From assembly GCF_900114605.1 (NCBI RefSeq), contig NZ_FOTP01000001.1, positions 558,001 to 622,000 of the forward strand: 64,000 nt of DNA, in the 5' to 3' direction. The DNA is from Bradyrhizobium sp. NFR13 (lineage in GTDB: Bacteria; Pseudomonadota; Alphaproteobacteria; Rhizobiales; Xanthobacteraceae). The notes beneath the pieces were generated by a model, which worked only from the letters and a program-made list of their open reading frames with translations, had not been told where the DNA came from and searched no databases. The number at the start of each line of letters is the position of its first letter. The stretch's first letter is position 1. The position numbers and the translations under genes were made by a program. This document shows, in pieces, positions 15,228 to 24,548 of the stretch.

Positions 15228-18040
15228 TCGGTGGCTTCCCGCTCGCCTTCGCCCAACCGCTGCTGCTGCTCGGCCTGATCAGTCTTCCCGTGCTGTGGTG
15301 GCTGCTGCGCGTGATGCCGCCGCGCCCGCAGCGCATCGCGTTCCCGCCAACGCGGCTGCTGTTCGATATCACACCCAAGGAAGAAACCCCGTCACGCTCG
15401 CCATGGTGGCTGACGCTGCTGCGCCTGCTGGCTGCGGCGCTGATCATCTTTGCCGCGGCCGGTCCGATCTGGAATCCGCAAACCGGCACGGCCGGCAGCA
15501 GTGCGCCGCTGACAATCCTGCTCGATGACGGCTGGAGCTCTGCAGCAAGCTGGGATGCGCGCGTCAGAGCGGCGGATGAGCTGATTGCCAATGCCGACAG
15601 CAACCGCCGCGGCGTTGCCCTCGTTCCCTTGTCGGAGCCGAACCGCGACATCACGCTGCTGCCCGGCGGCACTGCCCGCGTCGCGCTGCGCCAGCTCTCA
15701 CCGAAGCCTTTTGCTATCGACCGCGTCGACACGCTGCCGGCGCTGGAGCGCTTCCTGAAAGCCACGGGCGATAGCGAAATCGTCTGGCTCTCGGATGGTG
15801 TCGACACTGGCCGTGGTGCGGATTTCACGCAGGGCCTCGCCAAGACCATCGGCGACCGCACGCTGACCATCTATGATGGCGGCGCCACGCCGGCCCATGC
15901 GCTGGTCGCGGCCGAAAACGCTGCAGCCAAGATGACGGTGAAGGTGCTGCGCGCCAACAGCGGCGGCCCCGACGGCGGCGTGGTGCGTGGCCTCGACCAG
16001 AAGGGATCGCCGGTCGGCGAAGCGAAATTCTTGTTCACGCCGAATGATCGGGAGACCGAGGCTTCGTTCGATCTGCCGGTCGAACTCCGTAACGACATCG
16101 CACGGCTTGAAATCGCCGGCGAGCGTTCCGCCGGCGCCGTGCAATTGCTGGATAAGCGCTGGCGCCGCCGCGCCATCGGCATTGTCTCGGGTGCGACCAA
16201 CGACACAGCGCAGCCGCTGCTGGCCTCGACCTTCTATCTGACCCGCGCGCTGGCGCCCTTCGCCGATGTCCGGCTCGGCGATCGCGGCGCACCGCAGCAG
16301 GCGATCACGCAGTTCCTTGACCAGAAGCTGCCGATGATCGTGCTGGCCGATGTCGGCACGCTGTCACTGGAGCTTCGCGAACGCCTCAATGCCTGGATCG
16401 ATGCTGGCGGCGTGCTGGTGCGCTTTGCCGGGCCTCGTCTGGCCCAGGGCGATGACGATCTCGTGCCAGTGAAACTGCGCCGCGGCGACCGTAGCCTCGG
16501 CGGCAGCCTGACCTGGGAGAAGCCGCAGCATCTGGCGTCCTTCGCCGCGGATGGACCCTTTGCCGGACTGCCGGTCCCAAAAGACATCACCGTGAACCGT
16601 CAAGTCCTCGCTGAACCGAATGCAGCTTTGGCCTCGAAGAGCTGGGCTTCTCTGGTCGACGGCACGCCACTGGTCACCGGCGAGCGCCGTGGCAAGGGCC
16701 TCGTCACCCTGTTTCATGTCAGCGCCGATATGCGCTGGTCGGACCTGCCATTGTCTGGCACCTTCGTGGAAATGTTGCGCAGGGTCGTCGATATCTCCGG
16801 TTACACGTCCACGCCCGGTGCAGGTATCGCCGGCGAGACCGGCGCGGAAACGGTGGCGCCACTGCGTACGCTTGATGGTTTCGGTGTTTTCACCCCGCCC
16901 CCCTCCACGGCCAAACCGCTCGCCGCCGATTATCGCGACCGCGCCACGCTCGATCATCCACCGGGCTTCTACGGTCCTGCCGATGGTCCGCTTGCGGTGA
17001 ATGCACTGGCATCGGCCGATCGCATTGGGCCTATCGATTTCTCAGGCCTGAAGGCCAACCGCGCCAGCTACACCAATGCCGAACCGCGCGACCTCCGCGG
17101 CATCCTGCTCTCGACGGCACTGGCGCTGTTTTTGGTCGACGCGATCATCGTCGCGCTGCTGGGCGGCGCCATCGCCGCGATGTTCCGTCGCCGCGCTGTG
17201 TCTACTGCACTCGCCGTTGCTCTGGCGCTAATGACTGTGATGGGCACGCCCATGCCATCGGGTGCCGATCCGGCCAGCGACGATTTCGCCGTCAAATCGG
17301 TGTCCCAGACGCGTCTGGCCTATGTCGTCACGGGGAATGCCGACGTCGACTCCATCGTCAAATCCGGTATGGCCGGCCTCACGCTGTTTCTCGCGCAGCG
17401 CACCGCACTGGAAGCTGGCGAGCCCGTCGGCGTCGATCCGGCGCGTGATGAGCTGTCGTTCTTCCCGCTGATCTACTGGCCGATCATTCCCGGCGCGGCC
17501 AAGCCGCCGCAGGAAGCCATCAACCGCATCGACGCTTATATGAAGCAGGGCGGCACGGTGCTGTTCGATACCCGTGATGCGGTCGAAGCTCCGCCCGGGC
17601 CGAATGGCGAGTCGCAAACGCCGGGCATGCTGACGCTGCGCAACATCCTCTCATCGCTCGACGTACCCGAACTCGAGCCGGTGCCGCGCGAGCATGTGTT
17701 GACCAAGACCTTCTATCTGCTGCGCGACTTCCCCGGTCGCTTCAATTCCGGACCAACCTGGGTCGAAACACTGCCGCGCGACGATGGCGACGACGCCGCT
17801 TCGCGTCCGGCCCGCGGCGGTGACGGCGTGTCGCCGATCATCATCACGTCGAACGACCTCGCGGGCGCATGGGCGATGCGGCCGGACGGCCAACCAATGC
17901 TGCCGCTGACGCCCGGCGAACCGCGGCAGCGCGAATTCGCATTCCGGGCCGGCGTCAACATCGTGATGTATACGTTGACCGGTAACTACAAGGCCGATCA
18001 GGTGCACGCGCCCGCGCTCATCGAACGTCTCGGACAATAG
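15224..18040 (+). CDS. BatA-type N-terminal and DUF4159 membrane protein
   Basis: A large 938-aa membrane protein. The N-terminus has two spans (about 8-28 and 60-80) in the BatA/aerotolerance-type arrangement, followed at 101-105 by DDGWS, a degenerate form of the VWA DxSxS motif. A third span lies near residues 630-655 (ILLSTALALFLVDAIIVALL), and the C-terminal 230 residues form the DUF4159 domain (FFPLIYWPIIPGA, AYMKQGGTVLFDTRD). It overlaps the DUF58 gene by 4 bp. The probable role, with MoxR, is assembly or maintenance of an envelope function; nothing more specific can be read. Confidence 0.87.
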   Translation: MIGGFPLAFAQPLLLLGLISLPVLWWLLRVMPPRPQRIAFPPTRLLFDITPKEETPSRSPWWLTLLRLLAAALIIFAAAGPIWNPQTGTAGSSAPLTILLDDGWSSAASWDARVRAADELIANADSNRRGVALVPLSEPNRDITLLPGGTARVALRQLSPKPFAIDRVDTLPALERFLKATGDSEIVWLSDGVDTGRGADFTQGLAKTIGDRTLTIYDGGATPAHALVAAENAAAKMTVKVLRANSGGPDGGVVRGLDQKGSPVGEAKFLFTPNDRETEASFDLPVELRNDIARLEIAGERSAGAVQLLDKRWRRRAIGIVSGATNDTAQPLLASTFYLTRALAPFADVRLGDRGAPQQAITQFLDQKLPMIVLADVGTLSLELRERLNAWIDAGGVLVRFAGPRLAQGDDDLVPVKLRRGDRSLGGSLTWEKPQHLASFAADGPFAGLPVPKDITVNRQVLAEPNAALASKSWASLVDGTPLVTGERRGKGLVTLFHVSADMRWSDLPLSGTFVEMLRRVVDISGYTSTPGAGIAGETGAETVAPLRTLDGFGVFTPPPSTAKPLAADYRDRATLDHPPGFYGPADGPLAVNALASADRIGPIDFSGLKANRASYTNAEPRDLRGILLSTALALFLVDAIIVALLGGAIAAMFRRRAVSTALAVALALMTVMGTPMPSGADPASDDFAVKSVSQTRLAYVVTGNADVDSIVKSGMAGLTLFLAQRTALEAGEPVGVDPARDELSFFPLIYWPIIPGAAKPPQEAINRIDAYMKQGGTVLFDTRDAVEAPPGPNGESQTPGMLTLRNILSSLDVPELEPVPREHVLTKTFYLLRDFPGRFNSGPTWVETLPRDDGDDAASRPARGGDGVSPIIITSNDLAGAWAMRPDGQPMLPLTPGEPRQREFAFRAGVNIVMYTLTGNYKADQVHAPALIERLGQ

Positions 18041-18049
18041 GAGCGCGAC

Positions 18050-20113
18050 ATGCAATACGGCATCGCGTTTACGCCTCTCGTCCCGACCATCGTTTTGTGG
18101 ATCGGCCTCGCCGCCATCGTGGTGATATCGGCGCTGCTGTTGCTCGGCCGTGCCCGCGGCGCCGCCGTGCGTGTCGCCGCATTGGCGCTGATCCTGCTGG
18201 CGCTGGCCAATCCCTCCTTCACGCGCGAAGAGCGCGAACCGCTCACATCCGTCGCTGCCGTGGTGATCGACAAGAGTCCGAGCCAGAATTTCGGCGAGCG
18301 CACCAAGGAAACCGAAGAAGCGCAGAAGCAGCTCGTGGACCGGCTGAAGCAGGTCAAGGGCCTCGAAGTCCGTGTCGTCGAAGCCGGACAGGCTGATGGC
18401 GAAACCGACGGCACCAAACTGTTCGGCGCACTGTCCTCCGCTCTCTCCGATGTGCCGACAGACCGTGTCGCCGGCGCGTTCCTGATCACCGACGGCCGCG
18501 TCCATGACATCCCCGCCAATGTCGCGGGTCTCGGCTTCAATGCGCCGGTCCATGCGCTGATCACCGGCCGCAAGGACGAACGTGATCGCCGCATCGCCAT
18601 CACGGCTGCTCCCAGATTTGGCATTGTCGGCCAGTCGCAACGCGTCACATTCCGCCTCGACGATCAGGGCGTCACCGGTGAGCGTGCCCGCGTCGCCATC
18701 CGCCGCGACGGCGATACGCTAAGCGAGCGCACGGTGCTGAGTGGCCAGACCGTGTCGATCGATATCGACATCAAGCATGCTGGCCCGAACATCGTCGAGA
18801 TCGAGGCCTCGCCGCTCGAGAACGAACTCACGCTGGTCAACAACCGCGCCGTGGTCGCCATCGACGGCGTGCGCGACAAACTCCGCGTGCTGCTGGTGTC
18901 CGGCGAGCCGCATTCCGGCGAACGCACCTGGCGCAACCTGCTGAAGTCGGACGCGTCGATCGATCTCGTGCACTTCACCATTCTCCGCCCACCGGAGAAG
19001 CAGGACGGCACGCCGATCAACGAACTGTCGTTGATCGCCTTCCCGACCCGCGAGCTGTTCCAGCAGAAGATTCACGAATTTCAGCTGATCATCTTCGATC
19101 GCTATGCCCGGCAGGGCGTGCTGCCCATCGCCTATTTTGACAACATCGCGCGCTACGTCCGCGCCGGTGGCGCCGTACTGGTGTCGGCCGGTCCCGACTA
19201 TGCATCGAATACGTCGATCTGGCGCACGCCGCTGGATTCGGTACTGCCCGCCGAACCTGTCGGCGTCAGTGAGAAGCCGTTCTATGCGCATCTGAGCGAT
19301 ATCGGCAAACGTCACCCGGTGACGCGCGGCCTCGAAGGCTCCAATTCCGAGCCACCGAAATGGAGCCGGTTCTTCCGCACCGTCGAGACCCGCAACATCA
19401 CCACGCCGCCGGTGATGACCGGCGCCGATGGCCAGCCGCTGCTGCTGTTGGCGCGCGCCGGCGAAGGCCGCGTCGCACTGCTGCTGTCGGATCACATCTG
19501 GCTGTGGGCCCGCGGCTATGAAGGCGGCGGCCCACATCTCGATCTGCTCCGCCGCACCTCGCACTGGCTGATGAAGCAGCCTGATCTCGATGAGGAAGCG
19601 CTGAAGCTGCAGAGCCAGGGCAAGGATCTCGTCGTCCTCAGGCAGACCATGGGCGATGCCGTGCAACCAGTGACCGTGACGTCGCCGTCCGGCAAGACCC
19701 GCGAATTGAAGCTCGGTGCCGGCGAGCCCGGCCTGTGGCGCGCAACCACACCGGCCGACGAACTCGGCCTGTGGCAAGCCACCGACGGTACCCTGAAGGC
19801 ACTGATCAATGTCGGCCCGATCAATCCGAAGGAATTCTCCGAGGTCACCTCGACCACCGAGATGTTGAAGCCGCTGGCGCAGGCCTCGGGCGGCGATGCC
19901 CGCCGCATCAATGAGGGGTCGGGCATCGACCTGCCGCGCATCGTGCCAGTGCGCTCCTCGGCCGTGTTCCGCGGCGATGGCTGGATGGGCGTGCACATGC
20001 GCGACGCCAGCGTGGTCCGCGGCGTCGGCGTGCTGCCGGTGTTTGCCGGCCTGATCGGGCTGTTACTGCTGCTCGGCGCCTTCGCTGCGACGTGGCTTCG
20101 GGAAAGCCGCTAG
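18050..20113 (+). CDS. Large membrane protein with VWA-like motif, MoxR operon
   Basis: A 687-aa protein with two N-terminal membrane spans (about 13-33 and 39-54) and one near the C-terminus (GLIGLLLLLGAFAATWL). Between them is a long periplasmic or cytoplasmic region starting with VVIDKSPS; DKSPS (74-78) matches the DxSxS motif. A class I glutamine-amidotransferase-like fold is often annotated in this family from a segment such as ARYVRAGGAVLVSAG, but no catalytic Cys-His pair is obvious. It follows the DUF4159 gene by 9 bp, with AGGAG before the ATG. Confidence 0.82.
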   Translation: MQYGIAFTPLVPTIVLWIGLAAIVVISALLLLGRARGAAVRVAALALILLALANPSFTREEREPLTSVAAVVIDKSPSQNFGERTKETEEAQKQLVDRLKQVKGLEVRVVEAGQADGETDGTKLFGALSSALSDVPTDRVAGAFLITDGRVHDIPANVAGLGFNAPVHALITGRKDERDRRIAITAAPRFGIVGQSQRVTFRLDDQGVTGERARVAIRRDGDTLSERTVLSGQTVSIDIDIKHAGPNIVEIEASPLENELTLVNNRAVVAIDGVRDKLRVLLVSGEPHSGERTWRNLLKSDASIDLVHFTILRPPEKQDGTPINELSLIAFPTRELFQQKIHEFQLIIFDRYARQGVLPIAYFDNIARYVRAGGAVLVSAGPDYASNTSIWRTPLDSVLPAEPVGVSEKPFYAHLSDIGKRHPVTRGLEGSNSEPPKWSRFFRTVETRNITTPPVMTGADGQPLLLLARAGEGRVALLLSDHIWLWARGYEGGGPHLDLLRRTSHWLMKQPDLDEEALKLQSQGKDLVVLRQTMGDAVQPVTVTSPSGKTRELKLGAGEPGLWRATTPADELGLWQATDGTLKALINVGPINPKEFSEVTSTTEMLKPLAQASGGDARRINEGSGIDLPRIVPVRSSAVFRGDGWMGVHMRDASVVRGVGVLPVFAGLIGLLLLLGAFAATWLRESR

Positions 20114-20124
20114 TATGGACCAAC

Positions 20125-20148
20125 CGCGGCGCCAGTCATTGCGCCGCG
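20125..20148. terminator. Hairpin between convergent genes
   Basis: CGCGGCGC (20125-20132) and GCGCCGCG (20141-20148) pair perfectly around an 8-base loop. It overlaps the end of the Bug-type gene and lies just after the MoxR operon. No T-run follows. Confidence 0.4.
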
Positions 20149-21122
20149 AGATTCATCTCCCGCGTCAGACGCCCCCATTTGGCGCTTTCCGAGCGGATAT
20201 AGGCGGCGAAGGCTTCCGGCGTCATTGGTGCCGGCTGCGCACCGATCGTCCGCAGCTTCTCGATCACGTCCGGATCTCCCAGCGCCTTGACGAAGGCGGC
20301 ATTCAAACGCGCCACGATGTCACCAGGTGTCCCCGCGGGAGCAACAAGGCCGAACCAGCCCGTCGATTCAAACCCGGCAACACCTTGCTCATCGAGTGTG
20401 GGCACTTCGGGAAGGAACGGCACGCGCTTGGCGCTGGTGACACCGAGTGGTTTCAACCGGCCGGCACGGATCAATTCCAACGAACTGGGGATGTCCAGCA
20501 CCGCAAGCGGGATATGCCCGGCAAGGACATCGGTGACCGCAGGCCCTGTGCCCCGATAGGGAACGAGCGTCAATTTGACATTCGTTGTCTGGAGAAACAG
20601 TGCAGCCGTCATGTGCATCACGGTGCCGTTGCCGCCATAGCCCACCGATAGTTGCCCGGGCTTTGCGGCAGCAGCCGCAAGCGACTCTTTGAGCGTGGCA
20701 AATGGGGCGTCAGGCGCTGCGACCAGCACAAACGGGATATCGGCGAGCAGCGTAATCGGTGCCAGATCCTTGATCGGATCGAAAGACGTCGCCGGGCTGA
20801 CGTGAGGGTTGATGGTCAATGCGCCTGCCGGCGCCACGCCTAAGGTGTAGCCATCAGGTTTGGCCTGCGCCACCGCCTGCATACCGATATTGCCGCCCGC
20901 ACCGCCGCGATTTTCGATGATAAAGCCCTGCTTCAGGTCTGCAGCGATCACCGGTTCAAGCGCACGAATGAAGATATCGGCGCTGCCGCCCGGCGGAAAG
21001 GTGACGATAACTTTGATGAGTTGGTCAGGATAGGCGGCCCACACAGGCGTCGTCGTACCGACCACGATCGAACTGGCGGCGCCTGCAAGCAACATCCTGC
21101 GGGTCGGAGCGAAGACAGTCAT
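20136..21122 (-). CDS. Bug-family tripartite tricarboxylate transporter binding protein
   Basis: Periplasmic solute-binding protein of 328 aa. A Tat-like signal (RRMLLAGAASS ending at VWAA) starts it, then YPDQLIKVIVTFPPGGSADI and VENRGGAGGNIGM-type loops typical of Bug receptors, which bind carboxylates and aromatic acids. It overlaps the monooxygenase gene by 4 bp, which suggests that it binds that enzyme's substrate or a relative. No TctA or TctB membrane partner is in the window, so it may work with a transporter encoded elsewhere or as a sensor. Confidence 0.9.
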   Translation of the reverse strand: MTVFAPTRRMLLAGAASSIVVGTTTPVWAAYPDQLIKVIVTFPPGGSADIFIRALEPVIAADLKQGFIIENRGGAGGNIGMQAVAQAKPDGYTLGVAPAGALTINPHVSPATSFDPIKDLAPITLLADIPFVLVAAPDAPFATLKESLAAAAAKPGQLSVGYGGNGTVMHMTAALFLQTTNVKLTLVPYRGTGPAVTDVLAGHIPLAVLDIPSSLELIRAGRLKPLGVTSAKRVPFLPEVPTLDEQGVAGFESTGWFGLVAPAGTPGDIVARLNAAFVKALGDPDVIEKLRTIGAQPAPMTPEAFAAYIRSESAKWGRLTREMNLAAQ

Positions 21123-22813
21123 GCGATAGCTCCCGAAACAGTGTGCGAAGCCGGGCTCTTGTGTGCGGCTCTGCCGGTGATGAGTTGAATCAACGCTTCG
21201 GGATCCGATGGAGCGAGACGGCCACGCCAGGCAATATGCTGATCCGGCCGCACCAGCAGCAGTGCTTCAGCGGGTTGCCCTGCATCGACCTCAGATATCG
21301 ACAGATCGAGCACCGTCAGAGGAACTCCGTTGCGGCGCGCGGCCTCGCTCAGCGCAGTCACCTCGCAAGCCGGATCGTAGCGCAAAAGCGTATAGCCGGG
21401 CCCCATCGCGTCGAAGATCGAACGACCGTCGCTCAGCCAGGCGTGCGGCATCCTGGCGCCCGGCACCGTCGAGGGTTCGAAATCGCCCATCGTGTAGGCC
21501 GGCGGCGCTTCGCCATCATAGGCGATGACTGGCGATTGATCGTAGAAGTAGCCGAAATTGAGCCCAGCGCAGCAGTATTGCTTCACGTTGAGATCGTAGG
21601 CCGCACGGCCGATCGCGGCACGCGCCGCTGCCCCCGCTTCGCTGTCTTCCTCGATCACCGCTGGCACAGCGCCGCGCTGGCTGATGCTGGCAAGCGCATG
21701 CTCCATCGCGAACCGTGACACCTGATCGGTGATAGGTTGACGTTCTGCCGCATAGGCGTCGAGGAGACCGACATCCGCCCAGCCGTTGAGATGTGCTGCG
21801 AGCATCCAGCACAGCGAAACCGCGTCGGCGATACCGGCGTTCATTCCATAGCCTGCGTAAGGCATCCACAGATGCGCAGCATCCCCGCAGATGAAGGCGC
21901 GACGGTCGCGGAAGCGATCGGCGACGAGACGGCGCCCAACCCAGTCTTCCTTGCTGATGACCTCGTAATTGAAATCAGGGCCGACGCCCAGAATTGTGCG
22001 GATAGACCAGTCGCGATCGACCGAATCGAATTCCGGCTCGTCGGGTTTCAGATGATTGTGGATCAGCCACCGGTCATGGCCATCGATGGCAACGACAGTG
22101 CCGGTCCGTCGCGGATTGAGCGCCAGCACCATCCAGGCTGGTGTGTGCGGCTGCATCAGGCTCTTCAGGTCCGGTGCATCGATCAGTGTCGACTGGACGC
22201 GCTGGATCACAGGCGTGCCGACGAAAGACGCACCGATCAGCTTGCGCGTCAATGAGCGGCCGCCGTCACATCCAATGAGGAAACGGGCACGGATGGTGAA
22301 GGATCGGTCCTCATCGAGCCCACGGGCCTCGACCGAGACGCCCGATATGTCCTGATTGAAATGCACCATCTCGGTGCGGGACAGAATGGTAATTTTGGGA
22401 TTGGCTGCGGCATTCGCAAACAGCACCGGCTCCAAATAGATCTGGTTGATCCGGTGCGGCGGTTCGGGTGTCGGCCACCACGTGTCAGGTCCATCTGTTG
22501 CGGTGTAGCGCATTGCACGCGACGGAATGACGATCCGACTGAGTTCCATGCCCGTTGCGGTGGTACGATACGAACAATCGTTGGGGAAGTCAGGCGGCAG
22601 ACCGGCGTCGCGGATTTGGGCCACGATGCCAAGCCGGCGAAAAACCTCCATCGATCGAGCCGAAACATGATTGCATTTGACGTTGGGCGGCTCGCCGGCG
22701 TGACGCGTCTCGAGCACGATCACGTCGATCCCTCTGGATGCGAGGTCCAGAGCAGCGGTGAGGCCCACGGGCCCTGCGCCGATAACAACGACGGATGTCT
22801 CATAGTCTTGCAT
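21119..22813 (-). CDS. FAD-dependent aromatic-ring monooxygenase
   Basis: Class A flavoprotein hydroxylase, 564 aa, of the PheA/TfdB/MhpA-like group. The dinucleotide fold GAGPVGLTAALDLASRG is at residues 12-28, the second FAD motif is FLIGCDGGRS, and the GD motif that contacts the ribityl chain is FICGDAAHLWMP. These enzymes hydroxylate phenols, resorcinols or hydroxyphenylpropionates with NAD(P)H and oxygen. The Bug binding protein downstream (4-bp overlap) and the divergent LysR gene point to inducible catabolism of an aromatic acid. The exact substrate cannot be inferred. Confidence 0.9.
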   Translation of the reverse strand: MQDYETSVVVIGAGPVGLTAALDLASRGIDVIVLETRHAGEPPNVKCNHVSARSMEVFRRLGIVAQIRDAGLPPDFPNDCSYRTTATGMELSRIVIPSRAMRYTATDGPDTWWPTPEPPHRINQIYLEPVLFANAAANPKITILSRTEMVHFNQDISGVSVEARGLDEDRSFTIRARFLIGCDGGRSLTRKLIGASFVGTPVIQRVQSTLIDAPDLKSLMQPHTPAWMVLALNPRRTGTVVAIDGHDRWLIHNHLKPDEPEFDSVDRDWSIRTILGVGPDFNYEVISKEDWVGRRLVADRFRDRRAFICGDAAHLWMPYAGYGMNAGIADAVSLCWMLAAHLNGWADVGLLDAYAAERQPITDQVSRFAMEHALASISQRGAVPAVIEEDSEAGAAARAAIGRAAYDLNVKQYCCAGLNFGYFYDQSPVIAYDGEAPPAYTMGDFEPSTVPGARMPHAWLSDGRSIFDAMGPGYTLLRYDPACEVTALSEAARRNGVPLTVLDLSISEVDAGQPAEALLLVRPDQHIAWRGRLAPSDPEALIQLITGRAAHKSPASHTVSGAIA

Positions 22814-22865
22814 GGCTGGCTCCCTCGACCGCGTCTGCGCGCGTTACGTGGAAGCTAGCTTTAAC

Positions 22866-22878
22866 TCTCGATAAGAGA
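22866..22878. promoter_or_regulatory. LysR-type T-N11-A box
   Basis: TCTCGATAAGAGA has the T-N11-A form with matching arms TCTC and GAGA. It lies in the 101-bp space between the divergent monooxygenase (53 bp away) and LysR (37 bp away) genes, exactly where an LTTR binds. Confidence 0.55.
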
Positions 22879-22914
22879 AGTCGCTTTTCTAGTATTTATT
22901 GATAAGATTACCTC

Positions 22915-23841
22915 ATGAATATTACCCTCCGCCAACTGGAAGCACTGGTCGCGGTCAGCCGCACAGGCTCGATGACGCGCGCAGCTCAGGAACTTCACAT
23001 CACCCAGGCTGCGGTCAGTCTGCTGCTCCGCCAGCTTGAATTGCAACTGGGCCTGCCAATGTTCGACCGCACGACACGGTCGTGTATACCGACCGCAGCC
23101 GGACACGACGCAGTCCGAGCCGCAGAGCGTATGTTGGGCGACGCGCTCAGCCTCACGCGTCAGATGCGTAGCCTGTCGGAAGCACGAAGCGGCACAGTCG
23201 TCTTCGTCGCATCGGCCGGTGCCGCCTCCGCGCTCATGCCGTCAGTGCTCGCGACATTCCGCGCCGCATATCCCGACGTTGATGTCATCATGCGCGACGT
23301 CGCGTCCGATCAGCTTGTCAGCGCGCTGCTCGCGTCGGACGCCGAATTCGCCATCGGCAGCGTGGATGGCCCGGTGCCCGAGGTCACGCTGACGCCTCTG
23401 GTGAGAGGACGTCTCAGCGCCATCGGCTGGCCAGGTTGCCCGATCGCAGCGATGCAAACGCTATCGTGGGATGAACTTGCGACGCTACCAACCATCGCGA
23501 TGCGCCGCGACACGCTGATCCGCGCACAGATCGACCGACGGCTGGGCCGCGATGGCAAGGTGCTCATCCCAACCCATGAAGTGTCGCTGATCAACACCGC
23601 GCTTTCGATGACGGCGAAGGGCATCGGTTATGCGATCTTGCCCTCCTATATGATGCCGACCGACCAATATCCGGGACTGATCGCTTTCCAGCTCATACGA
23701 CCCGCGATCACGCGGCAATTGTCCTGGATTCAGCAGACCGGCCGCAGCCTGTCGCCCGCAGCGCTGCAATTTCAGAAGACGACCGCGCGCGTCCTGGCCA
23801 GCGCGCACGCAACGGCCATTGCAAGGCGCGCGACGGCGTAA
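22915..23841 (+). CDS. LysR-family transcriptional regulator
   Basis: A 308-aa LTTR. The N-terminal helix-turn-helix is LRQLEALVAVSRTGSMTRAA to TQAAVSLLLRQLE, then FDRTTRSCIPTAAG. The remaining 220 residues form the effector-binding domain (SGTVVFVASAGAASALMPSV onward). It is divergent from the FAD monooxygenase gene and probably activates it in response to a substrate. There is no obvious ribosome site, so the ATG at 22915 is chosen because it gives the standard family N-terminus. Confidence 0.92.
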   Translation: MNITLRQLEALVAVSRTGSMTRAAQELHITQAAVSLLLRQLELQLGLPMFDRTTRSCIPTAAGHDAVRAAERMLGDALSLTRQMRSLSEARSGTVVFVASAGAASALMPSVLATFRAAYPDVDVIMRDVASDQLVSALLASDAEFAIGSVDGPVPEVTLTPLVRGRLSAIGWPGCPIAAMQTLSWDELATLPTIAMRRDTLIRAQIDRRLGRDGKVLIPTHEVSLINTALSMTAKGIGYAILPSYMMPTDQYPGLIAFQLIRPAITRQLSWIQQTGRSLSPAALQFQKTTARVLASAHATAIARRATA

Positions 23842-23956
23842 CGCGCAATTGGGCGTCTCTCGTCGTCGCCCCGAATTGCTCCATCAGCGCGTCGACACGA
23901 AGCGTTGCCGTAATCCCACAGCCCGCCCGGTTTCTGTGTCCGGACATGACTGGCCG

Positions 23957-23962
23957 TTGACA
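23957..23962 (+). promoter_or_regulatory. -35 element of the zinc-uptake promoter
   Basis: TTGACA, with a possible -10 (GATGTT, 23981-23986) 18 bases later. The -10 lies inside the Zur-like palindrome, so bound Zur would exclude RNA polymerase. Confidence 0.4.
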
Positions 23963-23980
23963 CCCGGGCGCCCACCGCGC

Positions 23981-23999
23981 GATGTTACATTATAACATC
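23981..23999. promoter_or_regulatory. Zur-type operator
   Basis: GATGTTACATTATAACATC has perfect 7-bp arms (GATGTTA and TAACATC) with a 5-base AT-rich centre. It closely resembles the ATGTTATAATATAACAT-like Zur box of alphaproteobacteria. It lies 47 bp upstream of a His-rich DUF2946 gene followed by a TonB receptor, and overlaps a likely -10. Confidence 0.65.
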
Positions 24000-24046
24000 G
24001 GTACTGGCAGACCTCTCCGCCGGCCGATGCGGGGCAGCCGGTCGGC

Positions 24047-24424
24047 ATGAAGTGGTTTCGCGCGAATATCAGACATGGGGCAAAGCTGGCGCTGTTCGCG
24101 CTGGTGCTGCAACTCGTTCTGTCGTTCGGCCATGTCCATGGCGGGACGGTCCACGCGACACCTCTCGACTCCGCCATCGCGGTTTCAGCCGACGAAGCTG
24201 CGCAGACGCCAGCCGCTCCCGAGACTGACCACCATCATCGCGCCGCCGATCCCTGCGCCATCTGTGCCGTCATGGCGATGGCCAGCACGGCGCTGTTTGC
24301 CGCTCCGCCGGTTCTGCTGCTGCCGCAGGCTGCTTTCCTGCTGCAGCGGATCACCGAAGCTGAGTTCGAGCATCTCGACGCCATCAGCGGTGCATCGCAG
24401 CCGCGCGGTCCCCCTGTTTCCTGA
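24047..24424 (+). CDS. DUF2946-like His/Cys-containing membrane protein
   Basis: A 125-aa protein. Residues 10-28 are hydrophobic (GAKLALFALVLQLVLSFGH), a signal anchor or signal peptide. Potential metal-binding residues follow: HVHGG, TDHHHRAADPCAIC. A second hydrophobic stretch (VMAMASTALFAAPPVLLLPQ) follows. This pattern matches DUF2946, often found in metal-responsive loci. The Zur-like box upstream and the TonB receptor 124 bp downstream suggest a part in zinc uptake or in sensing at the envelope. The family's function is not known. Confidence 0.75.
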   Translation: MKWFRANIRHGAKLALFALVLQLVLSFGHVHGGTVHATPLDSAIAVSADEAAQTPAAPETDHHHRAADPCAICAVMAMASTALFAAPPVLLLPQAAFLLQRITEAEFEHLDAISGASQPRGPPVS

Positions 24425-24548
24425 CACGAGCTTTGACGATCGCTGCCGCGAATTCCTCGCGCGTAGTGCAACCGAAGTGAGATTCGCATCACCGCGAGTC
24501 CCGGCCCGAGCGCAATGACCGCGCAGCCGGTGAAGTCAGGACAAACCC

